The notes beneath the pieces were generated by a model. That model saw nothing but the letters and a program-made list of their open reading frames with translations, did not search any database and had not been told where the DNA came from. From Parasedimentitalea denitrificans (lineage in GTDB: Bacteria > Pseudomonadota > Alphaproteobacteria > Rhodobacterales > Rhodobacteraceae), in contig NZ_QHLQ01000007.1 of the NCBI RefSeq assembly GCF_011813015.1, positions 122,183 through 186,182 on the forward strand: DNA of 64,000 nt, given 5' to 3'. Positions 63,900 through 64,000 of this stretch are shown here, in pieces. How positions within the stretch are numbered: position 1 is the stretch's first letter; each line of letters starts with the position of its first letter. A program made the position numbers and the translations under genes.

Positions 63900-64000
63900 T
63901 TATTCGACGATCTTGGAAACAACACCAGCGCCAACTGTGCGGCCGCCTTCGCGGATCGCAAAGCGCAGGCCCTGCTCCATCGCGATTGGTGCGATCAGCT
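63900..64000 (-). CDS. tuf: Elongation factor Tu, C-terminal fragment at window edge
   Basis: The last 33 codons of EF-Tu read on the minus strand, ending with [20 protein letters not shown] and then IVE and TAA, the well-known C-terminus of domain 3. The 5' part lies beyond the window. Often duplicated in these bacteria; which copy it is cannot be said. Confidence 0.95.
   Translation of the reverse strand, partial: LIAPIAMEQGLRFAIREGGRTVGAGVVSKIVE

Overview
The window looks like a chromosomal segment of an alphaproteobacterium of the order Rhodobacterales, most likely the Roseobacter group. The evidence is the high but not extreme G+C, the mreBCD-mrdA-rodA block, a ThiF/MoeB-family protein with a membrane N-terminus next to dut and coaBC, the murJ-rhomboid-trpS neighbourhood, a paa phenylacetate block and a leuA with a leader-peptide attenuator. 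I cannot name the genus. No insertion sequence, prophage, integrase or CRISPR array was seen; this is mostly core chromosome with small accessory pairs.

Layout. 0-6.7 kb: end of an EamA transporter, cold-shock gene, trxC, a lone DUF4157 (eCIS-core-like) protein, gltX, a FAD oxidoreductase and an unknown membrane protein. 6.8-13.4 kb: NAD synthetase, a 19-repeat MORN protein, a PNPOx-like protein divergent from a MocR regulator, and a c-type-cytochrome-like/TetR pair. 13.5-19.4 kb: leuA with an attenuator, a palindrome-rich gap, a Tat-exported isochorismatase-like hydrolase divergent from an AraC regulator, and an SDR/darcynin pair divergent from a TetR regulator. 19.5-25.2 kb: the elongasome operon mreB-mreC-mreD-mrdA-rodA. 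25.2-35.9 kb: LysR/VOC/hydroxyacid dehydrogenase, an M3 peptidase, a polar amino-acid ABC permease and binding protein without an ATPase, the ThiF protein, dut, coaBC, a ChaN-like protein and an RpoH-type sigma factor.

36-51 kb: a cobU/phosphatase pair, GST, comM, an HxlR regulator with tandem operators before a second EamA transporter, gshB-yraN-rsmI divergent from an LpoA-like lipoprotein, glnD, murJ, a rhomboid that seems to lack catalytic residues, trpS and a second cold-shock gene. 51.3-58.5 kb: paaR-paaK-paaI-paaG divergent from paaZ, with a TetR-type operator between them, then a PaaX-like regulator and an alpha/beta hydrolase. 58.6-64 kb: tRNA with CAU anticodon, a chemoreceptor ending in a Trp-x-x-Phe tail behind a periplasmic rhodanese, tRNA-Trp, a DUF374 acyltransferase, a MAPEG protein, an XRE regulator and the 3' end of tuf.

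The strongest less ordinary signals are the leuA leader attenuator, the two 25-bp-spaced HxlR operator copies, a 70-bp intergenic repeat present twice with a diverged relative, a recurring AT-core motif near gene ends, the apparently inactive rhomboid and the ABC pair lacking an ATPase. I did not find a clearly new multi-gene defence or biosynthetic system.
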